A DNA stretch of 64,000 bases from contig CAJAIJ010000018.1 in NCBI GenBank assembly GCA_903939845.1, positions 1 to 64,000 on the forward strand, in the 5' to 3' direction. The DNA comes from an uncultured Solirubrobacterales bacterium (GTDB taxonomy: Bacteria; Actinomycetota; Thermoleophilia; Solirubrobacterales; 70-9). Below the pieces are notes generated by a model. It was not told where the DNA came from, made no database searches, and saw nothing but the letters and a program-made list of their open reading frames with translations. Both the position numbers and the translations under genes were made by a program. Below, one piece after another: positions 26,823 through 35,052 of the stretch (position 1 is the first letter of the stretch; every line of letters begins with the position of its first letter).

Positions 26823-27600
26823 CAGCGAGGAACTCGACCAGGTCGAGCCACTCGTCGGGGTCGTCGAGCACGATGTCTGCCATCTCGACCAGCTCCGGTG
26901 GTCCCTCCTCTGAGGCCACGGCGACCAGGACGAGACGGGAGATTTCCCCCCGATCCTTCATCTCGCGAAGTCTGATTGCGGCATCGAGATCGGTTCGATC
27001 GTCACCGGCGAAGGCCACGGTCTCGACCCCGGTTCCTTCGAGCAGATGCTCGACCGCACCGGCCTTTCCCTCCATGCCACGCGGCCTGAGCTCGAGGACC
27101 TTGCGACCCCAGTGGATCGCCAGACCGGCCTGCTCGGCCTCGGTCGCGATCTCCTGGACCTGTGCCTCGGTCCTCTCGTCCGCTCCCCTCCAGTGGAGGG
27201 CCTGAATGGGCCCCTTGTCCTCGATCCGGATTCCCGCAGCCACCCAGAACGGGTTGTCGTGCTGACGGACGAAGTCGGCCGGTCTCCGGACCTCATCCGG
27301 ATCGAGCTGGACCGTCGGCTTCTCCCCCTCGGGAGCGATCAGTTCGAGGCCGTGGTTCCCGAAATACGTGATCGAGTCGACCCCGACCATGCTTCTGGCA
27401 ACCCGGGCCGGCCTGCCACTCACACAGGCGACGGTGCCGAACCGGTCGCCCAGGATCTCGAGACTCTTCCTCGCCCGAGCCGGGACCTTCGCCCTCTCCG
27501 GCCTGCCGACGATCCTGCAGAGGGTCCCGTCGATGTCCGTGATCAGGGCCGAGGTGGCCGGGTCTTCGAGCAGGATCGATATCTGGGAGCGACGGTCCAT
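26806..27600 (-). CDS. otsB: Trehalose-6-phosphate phosphatase
   Basis: A 264-aa HAD-superfamily phosphatase of the OtsB type, which releases trehalose from trehalose 6-phosphate. The nucleophile motif is DIDGTLCRI near the N-terminus; CVSGRP, FGNHGLE and the metal-binding GDDRTD follow in the expected order. No trehalose-phosphate synthase (OtsA) is in the window, so the partner must be elsewhere. The frame is open far upstream across divergent genes; ATG 27600 is the only start that fits the family N-terminus. A GATACT element sits 6 nt upstream of it. Confidence 0.9.
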   Translation of the reverse strand: MDRRSQISILLEDPATSALITDIDGTLCRIVGRPERAKVPARARKSLEILGDRFGTVACVSGRPARVARSMVGVDSITYFGNHGLELIAPEGEKPTVQLDPDEVRRPADFVRQHDNPFWVAAGIRIEDKGPIQALHWRGADERTEAQVQEIATEAEQAGLAIHWGRKVLELRPRGMEGKAGAVEHLLEGTGVETVAFAGDDRTDLDAAIRLREMKDRGEISRLVLVAVASEEGPPELVEMADIVLDDPDEWLDLVEFLAVGESS

Positions 27601-27605
27601 GTCCT

Positions 27606-27612
27606 TAGTATC
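27606..27612. promoter_or_regulatory. Overlapping divergent -10 boxes in an 18-bp gap
   Basis: On the plus strand TAGTAT (27606-27611) is 7 nt before the ATG at 27619. On the minus strand GATACT (27612-27607) is 6 nt before the ATG at 27600, a weaker match. The same seven bases would serve both directions, so the two promoters could not be occupied at once. Confidence 0.5.
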
Positions 27613-27618
27613 GCCGGG

Positions 27619-27981
27619 ATGGACCGCGAAAGGTTGATCAAGTTGTTGGTGGTCGGTACCGCTGCCGGCGCCTTCAGCGGCCTGTTCGGGGTCGGAGGCG
27701 GGACCGTGATCGTCCCGTTGCTGATCGCGTTCCTCGCCTTTCCGGAGAGATTGGCCACCGGAACCAGTCTCGCCGCGATCGTCCTGATCGCCCTCTTCGC
27801 GGTCATCACCTTCTCCTTCTACGGCGAGGTCGACATCGAGACGGGCGTGATCCTCTCGATCCCGGCGGTCTTCGGGGTCATCGCAGGAACCGCCCTCCAG
27901 CAGCGAATTCCGGAGCGTTCCATCTCGATCCTGTTCTCGATCCTCCTGGTCGGGGTCGCCGTCCAGATGTTCTTCTTCTGA
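27619..27981 (+). CDS. Half-length TauE/SafE (DUF81) membrane protein, first of pair
   Basis: A 120-aa membrane protein matching one repeat of the TauE/SafE anion permease family, whose usual members are about 250 aa with two such repeats. The repeat signature GLFGVGGGTVIVP is near the N-terminus and about four helices follow. A second half-length gene starts 5 bp downstream. Together they would make one complete permease as a heterodimer. TauE/SafE proteins are linked to export of sulfite, sulfoacetate and related anions, but substrate cannot be inferred here. Confidence 0.82.
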   Translation: MDRERLIKLLVVGTAAGAFSGLFGVGGGTVIVPLLIAFLAFPERLATGTSLAAIVLIALFAVITFSFYGEVDIETGVILSIPAVFGVIAGTALQQRIPERSISILFSILLVGVAVQMFFF

Positions 27982-27986
27982 TCGCG

Positions 27987-28388
27987 ATGGATCTCGTTCT
28001 CGCACTCGCAGTCTGTGCCCTGGGTGGGGTCGTCGCCGGTCTGATCGGGGTCGGCGGAGGAGTGATCTTCGTCCCGGCGATGGTCATCTTCCTCTCGATG
28101 GACCAGATCGAAGCCGAGGCGACCTCGCTGCTGATGATCGCGATCGTCTCGCTGTTCGGTACATGGCGTCAGCGGGGCTACGGCAACGTCGATCTCAGGG
28201 ACGCCATCCTGATCGGCGTGCTCTCCCCGATAGGAGTCGTGTTCGGGGTAGTGCTGGCAAACGAACTTCCCGAGAGAGCGCTCAAGGTCGCCTTCGGAGT
28301 GCTCGTCCTCTACGTAGCCTGGCGCCTCATGAAGAAGGCCCTGCGACCCGACCGCCCGGAGCCCGAGGGCAGCTCCGGGCAAGGCTGA
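27987..28388 (+). CDS. Half-length TauE/SafE (DUF81) membrane protein, second of pair
   Basis: A 133-aa protein with the family repeat signature GLIGVGGGVIFVP and about four helices, ending in a short charged tail. It is a diverged sequence relative to the first half gene, in the way the two repeats of a full-length permease differ. A stop codon and 5 bp separate the two frames, and neither shows damage, so this is a split architecture rather than a frameshifted single gene. The ArfB-like gene follows after 10 bp. Confidence 0.82.
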   Translation: MDLVLALAVCALGGVVAGLIGVGGGVIFVPAMVIFLSMDQIEAEATSLLMIAIVSLFGTWRQRGYGNVDLRDAILIGVLSPIGVVFGVVLANELPERALKVAFGVLVLYVAWRLMKKALRPDRPEPEGSSGQG

Positions 28389-28398
28389 GCGGTACTTC

Positions 28399-28812
28399 TT
28401 GGCCGACGGGATCAGACCGAATGGCGGGCCCTTCATCCCGCTCTCGGAGATCGAGATGAAGACCTCGCGTTCGTCGGGACCCGGCGGCCAGCACGCCAAC
28501 GTGACCGCCTCCCGGGTCGAGGCCGTGTTCGACGTCGCCGCGTCGAACTCGCTCAGCCCGACCCTCAAGACCCAGATCATCAGGAAGGCCGGGCCGGTGG
28601 TCCGGGCCGTATCCCAGGATGCCCGCTCCCAGACGCGCAACCGGGCACTGGCCCTCGATCGCCTGGAGGGAAAGCTCACCGAGGCCCTCCGTGTTCCCCG
28701 CAGACGGAGGCCGACCCGTCCCACCCGGTCCTCGAAACAGAAGCGACTCGATTCGAAGCGTCGGCGCTCCGAGACGAAGCGGTCCCGGGGGCGTCCCGAT
28801 TTCGATGATTGA
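28399..28812 (+). CDS. arfB: ArfB-like peptidyl-tRNA hydrolase (ribosome rescue)
   Basis: A 137-aa release-factor-like protein. The catalytic GGQ is at 29-31 in SGPGGQHANV, and the C-terminal 40 residues are strongly basic (RRRRPTRPTR, SKRRRSETKR), as in ArfB/YaeJ, where the tail occupies the empty mRNA channel of stalled ribosomes. It lacks the codon-recognition domains of RF1/RF2. The only suitable start is TTG 28399, 10 bp after the preceding gene, with no strong Shine-Dalgarno, so the first few residues are uncertain. Confidence 0.87.
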   Translation: MADGIRPNGGPFIPLSEIEMKTSRSSGPGGQHANVTASRVEAVFDVAASNSLSPTLKTQIIRKAGPVVRAVSQDARSQTRNRALALDRLEGKLTEALRVPRRRRPTRPTRSSKQKRLDSKRRRSETKRSRGRPDFDD

Positions 28813-28905
28813 CGTCAGATCCGGCTGCCACCACCGACTCAATCGGGGCATCCTGAACATCGCCTAACCTCAGTTGGCTACCGGCAAGGCCGGGGAAGAG
28901 AAGAC

Positions 28906-30087
28906 ATGCACGAGATCAAATGCCCGCATTGCGGAAAAGCTTTCAACGTCGATGAGGCCGGCTACGCCGAGATCCTGAGGCAGGTGCGGGACGAGGCCTT
29001 CGACAAGGCGCTGCACGAACGCCTGGAGCTCGCCGAGCAGGAGAAGAAGGCCGCCATCGAGCTGGCCGAGGCCAAGGTCACCGGTGAGCTCAAGGACGAC
29101 GTTGCCAGGAAGAACGCCGAGATCGAACGACTCAAGGCGGAGCTGGACAAGGCCGATGTCACCGGAAGGCTCGCGCTCAAGGAGGCCCTTGGCGAAGTCG
29201 AGAAGGAAAGGGATGACCTCAAACGGGACCTCGATGCCAAGGACAACGAGAAGGAACTGCTCGAGAGGTCGCTCAAGGAGAAGTACGAGACCCAGATAAA
29301 GGACCGTGATGACGCGATCGAGCGCCTGAAGGACATGAAGGCGAAGCTGTCGACCAAGATGGTCGGCGAGTCCCTCGAGCAGCACTGCGAGGTCGAGTTC
29401 AACAAGATCCGGGCGGGCGCTTTCCCGAACGCCGATTTCGCCAAGGACAACGACGCCAGTGGCGGCACCAAGGGCGACTTCATCTTCCGGGAGTCCGACG
29501 ATGACGGCACCGAGTTCATCTCGATCATGTTCGAGATGAAGAACGAACTCGACGAGGGTTCGAACAAGAAGAAGAACGAGGACTTCTTCAAGAAGCTGGA
29601 CGAGGACCGGACCAAGAAGGGCTGCGAGTACGCCGTGCTGGTCTCGCTGCTGGAGCCCGACAACGAGCTCTACAACACCGGCATCGTCGATGTCTCACAT
29701 CTCTACCCGAGGATGTACGTGATCCGGCCGCAGTTCTTCATTCCGATCATCACGCTGATCCGCAACGAGGCCTACAAGACCCTGAAGCTGAAGTCAGAGC
29801 TGGCCCTGGTCAGGGCACAGAACATCGACGTCACGAACTTCGAGGAAAAGCTCGAGACCTTCAAGACGGGGTTCGAGAAGAACTACGACCTGGCATCGCG
29901 CAAGTTCCACACGGCGATCGACGAGATCGACAAGTCCATCAAGGCCCTGGAGAAGACCAAGGAGAACCTGCTCGGTTCCGAGAGGAATCTCCGTCTGGCC
30001 AACGACAAGGCTCAGGACGTGACGGTGAAGAAGCTCACCCGCGGCAATCCGACGATGACCGAGAAGTTCAAGGACCTTTCGGACTAG
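28906..30087 (+). CDS. DUF2130 coiled-coil protein with a nuclease-like ExK motif
   Basis: A 393-aa protein of the DUF2130 family. It opens with a CxxC knuckle (KCPHCGKAF), continues as a long highly charged coiled coil (about 28-150), and then a globular part with [15 protein letters not shown] and KGDFIFRE followed by FEMKNE. The order Glu helix, D191, and E210-x-K212 resembles the PD-(D/E)XK nuclease core; this is my reading, not an established fact here. A further helical region closes the protein. It is convergent with the next gene, and both stop codons use the same CTAG. Confidence 0.85.
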   Translation: MHEIKCPHCGKAFNVDEAGYAEILRQVRDEAFDKALHERLELAEQEKKAAIELAEAKVTGELKDDVARKNAEIERLKAELDKADVTGRLALKEALGEVEKERDDLKRDLDAKDNEKELLERSLKEKYETQIKDRDDAIERLKDMKAKLSTKMVGESLEQHCEVEFNKIRAGAFPNADFAKDNDASGGTKGDFIFRESDDDGTEFISIMFEMKNELDEGSNKKKNEDFFKKLDEDRTKKGCEYAVLVSLLEPDNELYNTGIVDVSHLYPRMYVIRPQFFIPIITLIRNEAYKTLKLKSELALVRAQNIDVTNFEEKLETFKTGFEKNYDLASRKFHTAIDEIDKSIKALEKTKENLLGSERNLRLANDKAQDVTVKKLTRGNPTMTEKFKDLSD

Positions 30088-31022
30088 TTGATCCCGTGCT
30101 CGAGGGCCGTCTTGACCTGGGCATCGAGGGCATTGAGGCGATACAGGGCGATCGCCTCCGCGGAAGGAAAGGACCGGAGCCTGAGGGGATCGGTCCCGTG
30201 GTGACACATCACCACCGAGAGCAGGTCATCCCTGAGCGAGGGATCGAGGTCGGAGGCGGCCCGGTTGATCAGCTCGGCACCGATCTGCAGGTGTCCCAAT
30301 GCCTTGCCCCGTTCGCTTAGTCCGATCTCGGCCCCGTAGGTGAACTCGCCCGTCTTGCCGATGTCGTGGATCAGCGCTGCGGCCATCAGGAGATCGGAAT
30401 TGAGCTTCGGGTGGAGCTGGCACGTTTCGCCGACCAGCGTCCCGACCGCGACGGTGTGCTCCATGAGCCCGCCGATGTAGGCGTGGTGACCGGCCCGGGT
30501 GCACGGCGCATTCCGGAACTCGGCCGCCGTCTCGCCCTCGAAAAGGAGCGACTTGACCACCGCCTGGAGACCGGGTTCATAGACCTCTCCGGTCAGGTGC
30601 TCGAGGAATCCCTCGAGCTCCTCGCGACTTCGGTAGGCCGTCGGGAGGAACTCGGCCGGATCGACCTCGGCCGGATCGACTCTCTCGGCCTTCTCGATCT
30701 CGGCGGTCAACTGGCCACGAAAGAGTTCGGCCCTGCCCGAGACGAGGAGCACATCCCCCCGCTCGAACCCGAGGCCGATCCGGTCGGCGTCCCTGAACAG
30801 CCGGCCGGTGATCGAACCGGTCCTGTCCCTCAGTTCGAGACCGAGGTATGCCGAACCGTTCCTCGCGACCAGGCGATCCTTCCTCGCGCAGGCGTAACGG
30901 CCGGTGAAGTTGCGTCCGGGCGTCAACTCGGACACGGTCGGGCCGACCCGATGGGGTTCCGAGTTGGGTGTCGCTGCAGCCTCCACGACCCCATCCTTAC
31001 CGAACTTCCAGACGAGCGCCAT
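30084..31022 (-). CDS. YhaM-like 3'-5' exoribonuclease (OB fold plus HD domain)
   Basis: A 312-aa protein with an N-terminal OB-fold nucleic-acid-binding region (about 28-115, [20 protein letters not shown]) and a C-terminal HD phosphohydrolase domain. HD ligands are seen in [20 protein letters not shown] and VMCHHG. This arrangement is that of YhaM, which degrades RNA and single-stranded DNA from the 3' end. It shares its stop region with DUF2130 and is divergent from the PAC2 gene across 16 bp. No leaderless box precedes its ATG. Confidence 0.88.
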   Translation of the reverse strand: MALVWKFGKDGVVEAAATPNSEPHRVGPTVSELTPGRNFTGRYACARKDRLVARNGSAYLGLELRDRTGSITGRLFRDADRIGLGFERGDVLLVSGRAELFRGQLTAEIEKAERVDPAEVDPAEFLPTAYRSREELEGFLEHLTGEVYEPGLQAVVKSLLFEGETAAEFRNAPCTRAGHHAYIGGLMEHTVAVGTLVGETCQLHPKLNSDLLMAAALIHDIGKTGEFTYGAEIGLSERGKALGHLQIGAELINRAASDLDPSLRDDLLSVVMCHHGTDPLRLRSFPSAEAIALYRLNALDAQVKTALEHGIN

Positions 31023-31026
31023 CGTC

Positions 31027-31032
31027 TAAGGT
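31027..31032 (+). promoter_or_regulatory. Leaderless -10 box of the PAC2 gene
   Basis: TAAGGT, then 6 nt, then the ATG at 31039. The divergent YhaM-like gene starts only 16 bp away. Confidence 0.55.
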
Positions 31033-31038
31033 GAACCG

Positions 31039-31902
31039 ATGGACCACCTGAAGTGGAGATCGACCCCACCACAGCTCAGGGAGCCGGTGATGGTCTGTGC
31101 TTTCAGAGGTTGGAACGACGCCGCCTCCTCGGCCACCACGGCTCTGGAGACGCTGACCGAGTCACTGCCGTCGAAGACGATCGCCGAGATCGATCCCGAG
31201 GATTTCTACGACTTCCAGGCGACCCGACCGAAGATCAAGGTCTCGGACGGCACCCACCGCCACATCGAGTGGCCCGCCACCACCTTCACGGTCGCATCGG
31301 CCGAGGCGGCGCGGCGCGACCTGGTTCTGGTCGACGGAGTCGAGCCGAACCTGAAGTGGCGCTCCTACTCCGAAGCGGTGCTCGCAGTGGCCGAGCGGCT
31401 CGGGGTGGAGCGCGTGGTCGTCCTGGGCTCGTTGATCGCCGAGGTGGCACACACGCTCCCGGTCCCGATCACCGGTCTTGCTTCGGACCCTGAACTCGTG
31501 GCACAGCTCGACCTCGATCGGTCCAACTACGAGGGCCCCACCGGCATCGTCGGCGTGATCCACGATCTGTGTCGACGGGAGGGAGTCCCCTCGGTCTCGC
31601 TCTGGGCCGCGATCCCTCACTACGTGTCTGCGGTTCCGAGTCCGAAAGCTGCCCTGGCCCTGAGCGAGCGGCTCGAGAAGGTCACGGGAGTGGCGGCCGA
31701 CAATTCGGGACTGATCGAAGAGACCCTCGAGTACGAGGAACAGATCGGACGTGCCGTCGCGGCCGATCCCGAAGTCCAGGAACTCGTCGGACGGATCGAA
31801 CAGCAGCAGCGCGACCGGGCCGAGGCCCCGGGTGAGGTCCCGAGCGGCGAGGTGATCGCCTCCGAGTTCCAGAGATTCCTGAGACAGCGAGAGTCGGACT
31901 AG
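31039..31902 (+). CDS. PAC2-family protein
   Basis: A 287-aa protein of the PAC2 (proteasome assembly chaperone 2-like) family, common in archaea and actinobacteria. Family landmarks are the N-terminal FRGWNDAASSAT and the core segments VVLGSLIAEVAHTLPVPITG and SLWAAIPHYVSAVPSPKAAL. The C-terminal 60 residues form a charged helix. The biochemical role in bacteria is not firmly known. No proteasome genes are in the window. Its 3' end faces the helicase-nuclease gene at 15 bp. Confidence 0.88.
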   Translation: MDHLKWRSTPPQLREPVMVCAFRGWNDAASSATTALETLTESLPSKTIAEIDPEDFYDFQATRPKIKVSDGTHRHIEWPATTFTVASAEAARRDLVLVDGVEPNLKWRSYSEAVLAVAERLGVERVVVLGSLIAEVAHTLPVPITGLASDPELVAQLDLDRSNYEGPTGIVGVIHDLCRREGVPSVSLWAAIPHYVSAVPSPKAALALSERLEKVTGVAADNSGLIEETLEYEEQIGRAVAADPEVQELVGRIEQQQRDRAEAPGEVPSGEVIASEFQRFLRQRESD

Positions 31903-31917
31903 GCCGGAAGTCCGGGC

Positions 31918-34900
31918 TCAGGCCTCGGAGGCCGGGCAGACGGTCCGGAAGTCGCACCAGCTGCACACCTCGGGCGATGGACGGGGCTCGAAGTCCTGTC
32001 CCATCACTCCCTCGCCTACCTCGAGAGCCGTCCGCTCGACCCTCTCTCGATCGTCTGAACCGGCACCGATCTCCACCTTCGCGCCCTCGAGGACGTAGTA
32101 GTAGCTCAGGGTCGAGGCATCCACGTCCCAGGCCTCCTGGGCACCGAGCCGATAGAGGGCGAGCTGGATATCTCCTCCGGTCCGGTCGGGCTCGACCTTC
32201 TTTCCAGTCTTGTAATCGATGATCTCGTAGGTGCCGTCGGGCCTGCGATCGACCCTGTCGACCCGACCCCTCAGGTAGTGGGGTCCGACCCTGAACTCGA
32301 ACTGTCGCTCCAGCCAGACGGGTTCGGAGTCCGACTTCTGCTCGGCCTCCCAGTAGACATCCATCGCGGCCCTCGCACGCTCGCGGAACTGGACCTCGTC
32401 GAGCGACTCGCCGAGACCGGCACGGCGCCACCCGGTCTCCACCATCTCGACCAGACCTTCACGGCTCGCGGTGGCCCCGTCGACGTGGAACCGCTGCAGC
32501 ACGTTGTGGATCAGGATCCCGAACTTCTGGTTCACGGTCGGAGGGTTGGGGATCGAGAAGACCCGCGCAAACTTGTATTTCAGCGGGCAGGTCAGGTAGA
32601 GGTCGATGTCGGTGGCCGAGAGTCGGAGATTCCCGCCGCGCTTGGGCAGGAAGGCGGCGAGGGAGGGCTCCTCGCGCGAATCGATCAGCCCCTCGCGGCG
32701 GCCCCGCTCGACCTCGTTGGCGATCAGGAAGGGGTCGAGGGTCGACTTCTCGAGCTCTGCCAGCTGCTCGGGGGTTGCGACCTGGGCCAACAGGCCGTTG
32801 ACGGCATCGAGCGCCTCCGGGTCGGCCCCCTCGCCGGGACGCTGGGCCAGGGCGGCGAGCTTGAGCAGCTCGAGGTAGCGGGTGATAGCCCGGTTGATGT
32901 CGACGGTCGTGTCGAGCCGGGGCTCGTTCATCTCGCGACCGACCTTCCAGGAAGCCTCGACCACTTCGTCGCGCATCATCCGGTAGGTGGCATGGAGGTC
33001 CTCGGCCGGTCCGAACAGCTCCTCTTCGTGAACCTCCTCGATCGCCTTGACCACTCCGAGGGCGACCTCCTGGAGATCCGGCCCCGACCCGACGGCGCGG
33101 CGGTCGGTGTCGACCCGGGAGAAGACGACCTCGTCGCCGGCAGCGGCCAGTGCCGCCGCCAGGGCCGGCCGGTCCCGCTCGCCGACGGTCTCGTTGCCGA
33201 GGAGGTAGATCCGCCGCCACGAGGCTCCCCTGACCTCGTTGCGCCCGATGATCCTGACCTTGCCCCGGACCGGGATCAGTGGGCCGTTCATCACCTCGAG
33301 TCCTCCCTCGGCTAGGGCGGCCAGGAACGAGGCGAACTCGCGGGTCGAACCATCCGGCTCACGCCGGCTCCACGAAGCCGCGACCTCGGCCAGCCTCGAC
33401 AGGGCGATCAGCCGCTCGGCCGTCTCGGGCTTGGCCGAGAAGAGGCCCTGGCGACGGAACCCGACCCGCTCGATCAGTCGCCTCACGAAGACGTCGGGCC
33501 GGTGGGTCTCCAGCGCTCCGGCAGCGGCCCGGTAGAGGTCGAGGAACTCGGTCAGCCGCTCACGGGCCTCCGGGGTTACCCGGGGACTCTCGAGTGCCGC
33601 CTCCGAGGCAGAGAGCAGGTCGACCTTCCGGCGCCTCGCGATCGTGTTGAGCTGAGCGAGGTCGACCGGCCTGAGGTTTATCGGTGGCCGGGTCAGGGCC
33701 CTGGTCACGGCCGCCGCATCCTCGGGGTCGTTCAGAGCCCTGAGCCAGGCGATCGTGTCGCGGACCTCGGGCTCCCGGAAGAAGGCCGAGCCGCCCGAGA
33801 TGACCGAGGAAACACCCCGTTCGGCCAGCGCAGCCTGGACCGGGAGGCCGTCCCTGTTCGGATCCCCGATCACGATCGCGACCGAATCCGGGGTGGCACC
33901 TTCCGAAATCAGGTGTTCGACCTCACGGGCGACGGCCTGGGCCTCGGCCTGCGCCGTGGAGGAGCGCCAGAACCTGATCGTCCCCCCACCATCCCCCGGA
34001 ACCCAGGAGATGCCTGAATCATCGAGAGGACCGAGCATGGCTCTGGCCGCGGCGATCTGATCGGCCCCCAGTCTGGGCGACCGCTCCATGGTCAGCCTGG
34101 TTGCCTCGGATGCGAAGTCGGGAACGATCTCCTCCAGTCGCCGCCCTCCGCCGAGCGGGTCGACAGCGACCACGGTCGACTCGGCCGTCCTCGAGAGCCT
34201 GTTGAGGAGCTCGGCCCTCGGCGGTGTGAGTCCGTCGGCCTCATCGACGAGGAGGTGCGGCCAGGTCCCACCGACCACCGACGCGATCTCCTGATCCGAA
34301 GCGAGCAGGTCGCTCGCGAGCCGACAGAGGTCGACCGGGTCGAGGCACCCGAGATCGGCCAGCATCTCGTCGTGGAACGAGACCAGGTCGTCGAGTTCGC
34401 GGTCGAGCCTGGGGTCGTCGGAAAAGGGCTCCTCCCCGATGTCGAGGCCGGCCTTGCGCCGGTCGATCGCGACCAGGAGATGGCGCAGCAGGCCGGTCGG
34501 GTTGCCTCTGATCTGGTGATGACGCAGGGGCAGTCGGTCGAACCGCACGCTGAGCAGAGCGAGCCGTTCGGCCGTGCCGACCACCTCGAAGTCGGGATCG
34601 ACCCCGACCGCCGGGCCCCACCGTCTCAGCAGGCGCTCGGCCAGTCCCTCCCAGGTCTCGACCATCAGCTCGTCATAGGGGGCAGTCAGACGGGCCTCGA
34701 GTTCGCGCCGATGAGCCTCGAGAGCGATTCCGGTCGAGACCACGAGGGCCACGCCCGAAGGTGCCTCGCCCTTTCCGGCAAGGGCGACCAGTCGCTGGTT
34801 CAAGGCGGTGCTCTTGCCCGAGCCGGGCGGACCTTCGATCACCAGCGCCCGGCCAGAGAAGGTCGCAACATCTGCCTGCTCAGGGGCAAGTGCGGGGTTG

Positions 34901-34926
34901 AGGGCCGCTTTCCGCTCCTGTGTCAC
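31918..34926 (-). CDS. UvrD-type helicase fused to a RecB-type nuclease (Adn/AddB-like)
   Basis: A 1002-aa protein with an N-terminal superfamily 1 helicase region (Walker A EGPPGSGKST near residue 30, motif II LLVDEADGL) and a C-terminal PD-(D/E)XK nuclease (GRVDRVDRRPDG then IDYKTGK). Four cysteines bracket the nuclease (LTCPLKYKF and CSWCDFRTVC), the arrangement that holds a 4Fe-4S cluster in AddB and Adn proteins. It probably acts at DNA double-strand ends. Motif II departs from the usual DExQ, so motor activity may be reduced. No partner subunit lies next to it. The GTG at 34926 has a TACGGT box 7 nt upstream; a GTG at 34935 is an alternative. Confidence 0.86.
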   Translation of the reverse strand: MTQERKAALNPALAPEQADVATFSGRALVIEGPPGSGKSTALNQRLVALAGKGEAPSGVALVVSTGIALEAHRRELEARLTAPYDELMVETWEGLAERLLRRWGPAVGVDPDFEVVGTAERLALLSVRFDRLPLRHHQIRGNPTGLLRHLLVAIDRRKAGLDIGEEPFSDDPRLDRELDDLVSFHDEMLADLGCLDPVDLCRLASDLLASDQEIASVVGGTWPHLLVDEADGLTPPRAELLNRLSRTAESTVVAVDPLGGGRRLEEIVPDFASEATRLTMERSPRLGADQIAAARAMLGPLDDSGISWVPGDGGGTIRFWRSSTAQAEAQAVAREVEHLISEGATPDSVAIVIGDPNRDGLPVQAALAERGVSSVISGGSAFFREPEVRDTIAWLRALNDPEDAAAVTRALTRPPINLRPVDLAQLNTIARRRKVDLLSASEAALESPRVTPEARERLTEFLDLYRAAAGALETHRPDVFVRRLIERVGFRRQGLFSAKPETAERLIALSRLAEVAASWSRREPDGSTREFASFLAALAEGGLEVMNGPLIPVRGKVRIIGRNEVRGASWRRIYLLGNETVGERDRPALAAALAAAGDEVVFSRVDTDRRAVGSGPDLQEVALGVVKAIEEVHEEELFGPAEDLHATYRMMRDEVVEASWKVGREMNEPRLDTTVDINRAITRYLELLKLAALAQRPGEGADPEALDAVNGLLAQVATPEQLAELEKSTLDPFLIANEVERGRREGLIDSREEPSLAAFLPKRGGNLRLSATDIDLYLTCPLKYKFARVFSIPNPPTVNQKFGILIHNVLQRFHVDGATASREGLVEMVETGWRRAGLGESLDEVQFRERARAAMDVYWEAEQKSDSEPVWLERQFEFRVGPHYLRGRVDRVDRRPDGTYEIIDYKTGKKVEPDRTGGDIQLALYRLGAQEAWDVDASTLSYYYVLEGAKVEIGAGSDDRERVERTALEVGEGVMGQDFEPRPSPEVCSWCDFRTVCPASEA

Positions 34927-34933
34927 CTCCTCC

Positions 34934-34939
34934 ACCGTA
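34934..34939 (-). promoter_or_regulatory. Leaderless -10 box of the helicase-nuclease gene
   Basis: TACGGT on the minus strand, then 7 nt (GGAGGAG), then GTG at 34926. The purine-rich spacer is too close to the start to act as a normal Shine-Dalgarno. Confidence 0.5.
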
Positions 34940-35039
34940 GCCGAAAAGGGGTGGCGCCCGGGGTCCTTTCGGCCGCTCTCTGCGGCCTCGATCAGCGGGA
35001 CACCGGGCCGGCGCGAGGTCCGGCCCGCACCGGTCCGAA

Positions 35040-35045
35040 TAGCAT
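35040..35045 (+). promoter_or_regulatory. Leaderless -10 box of the IMPase-family gene
   Basis: TAGCAT, then 7 nt, then the ATG at 35053; identical hexamer to the ileS box. Confidence 0.6.
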
Positions 35046-35052
35046 CAGGACG

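Noticed and set aside
27619-28388. A single TauE gene broken by frameshift
   Set aside because: Each frame has its own start and stop and its own family repeat at the expected place; no shared reading would join them smoothly.
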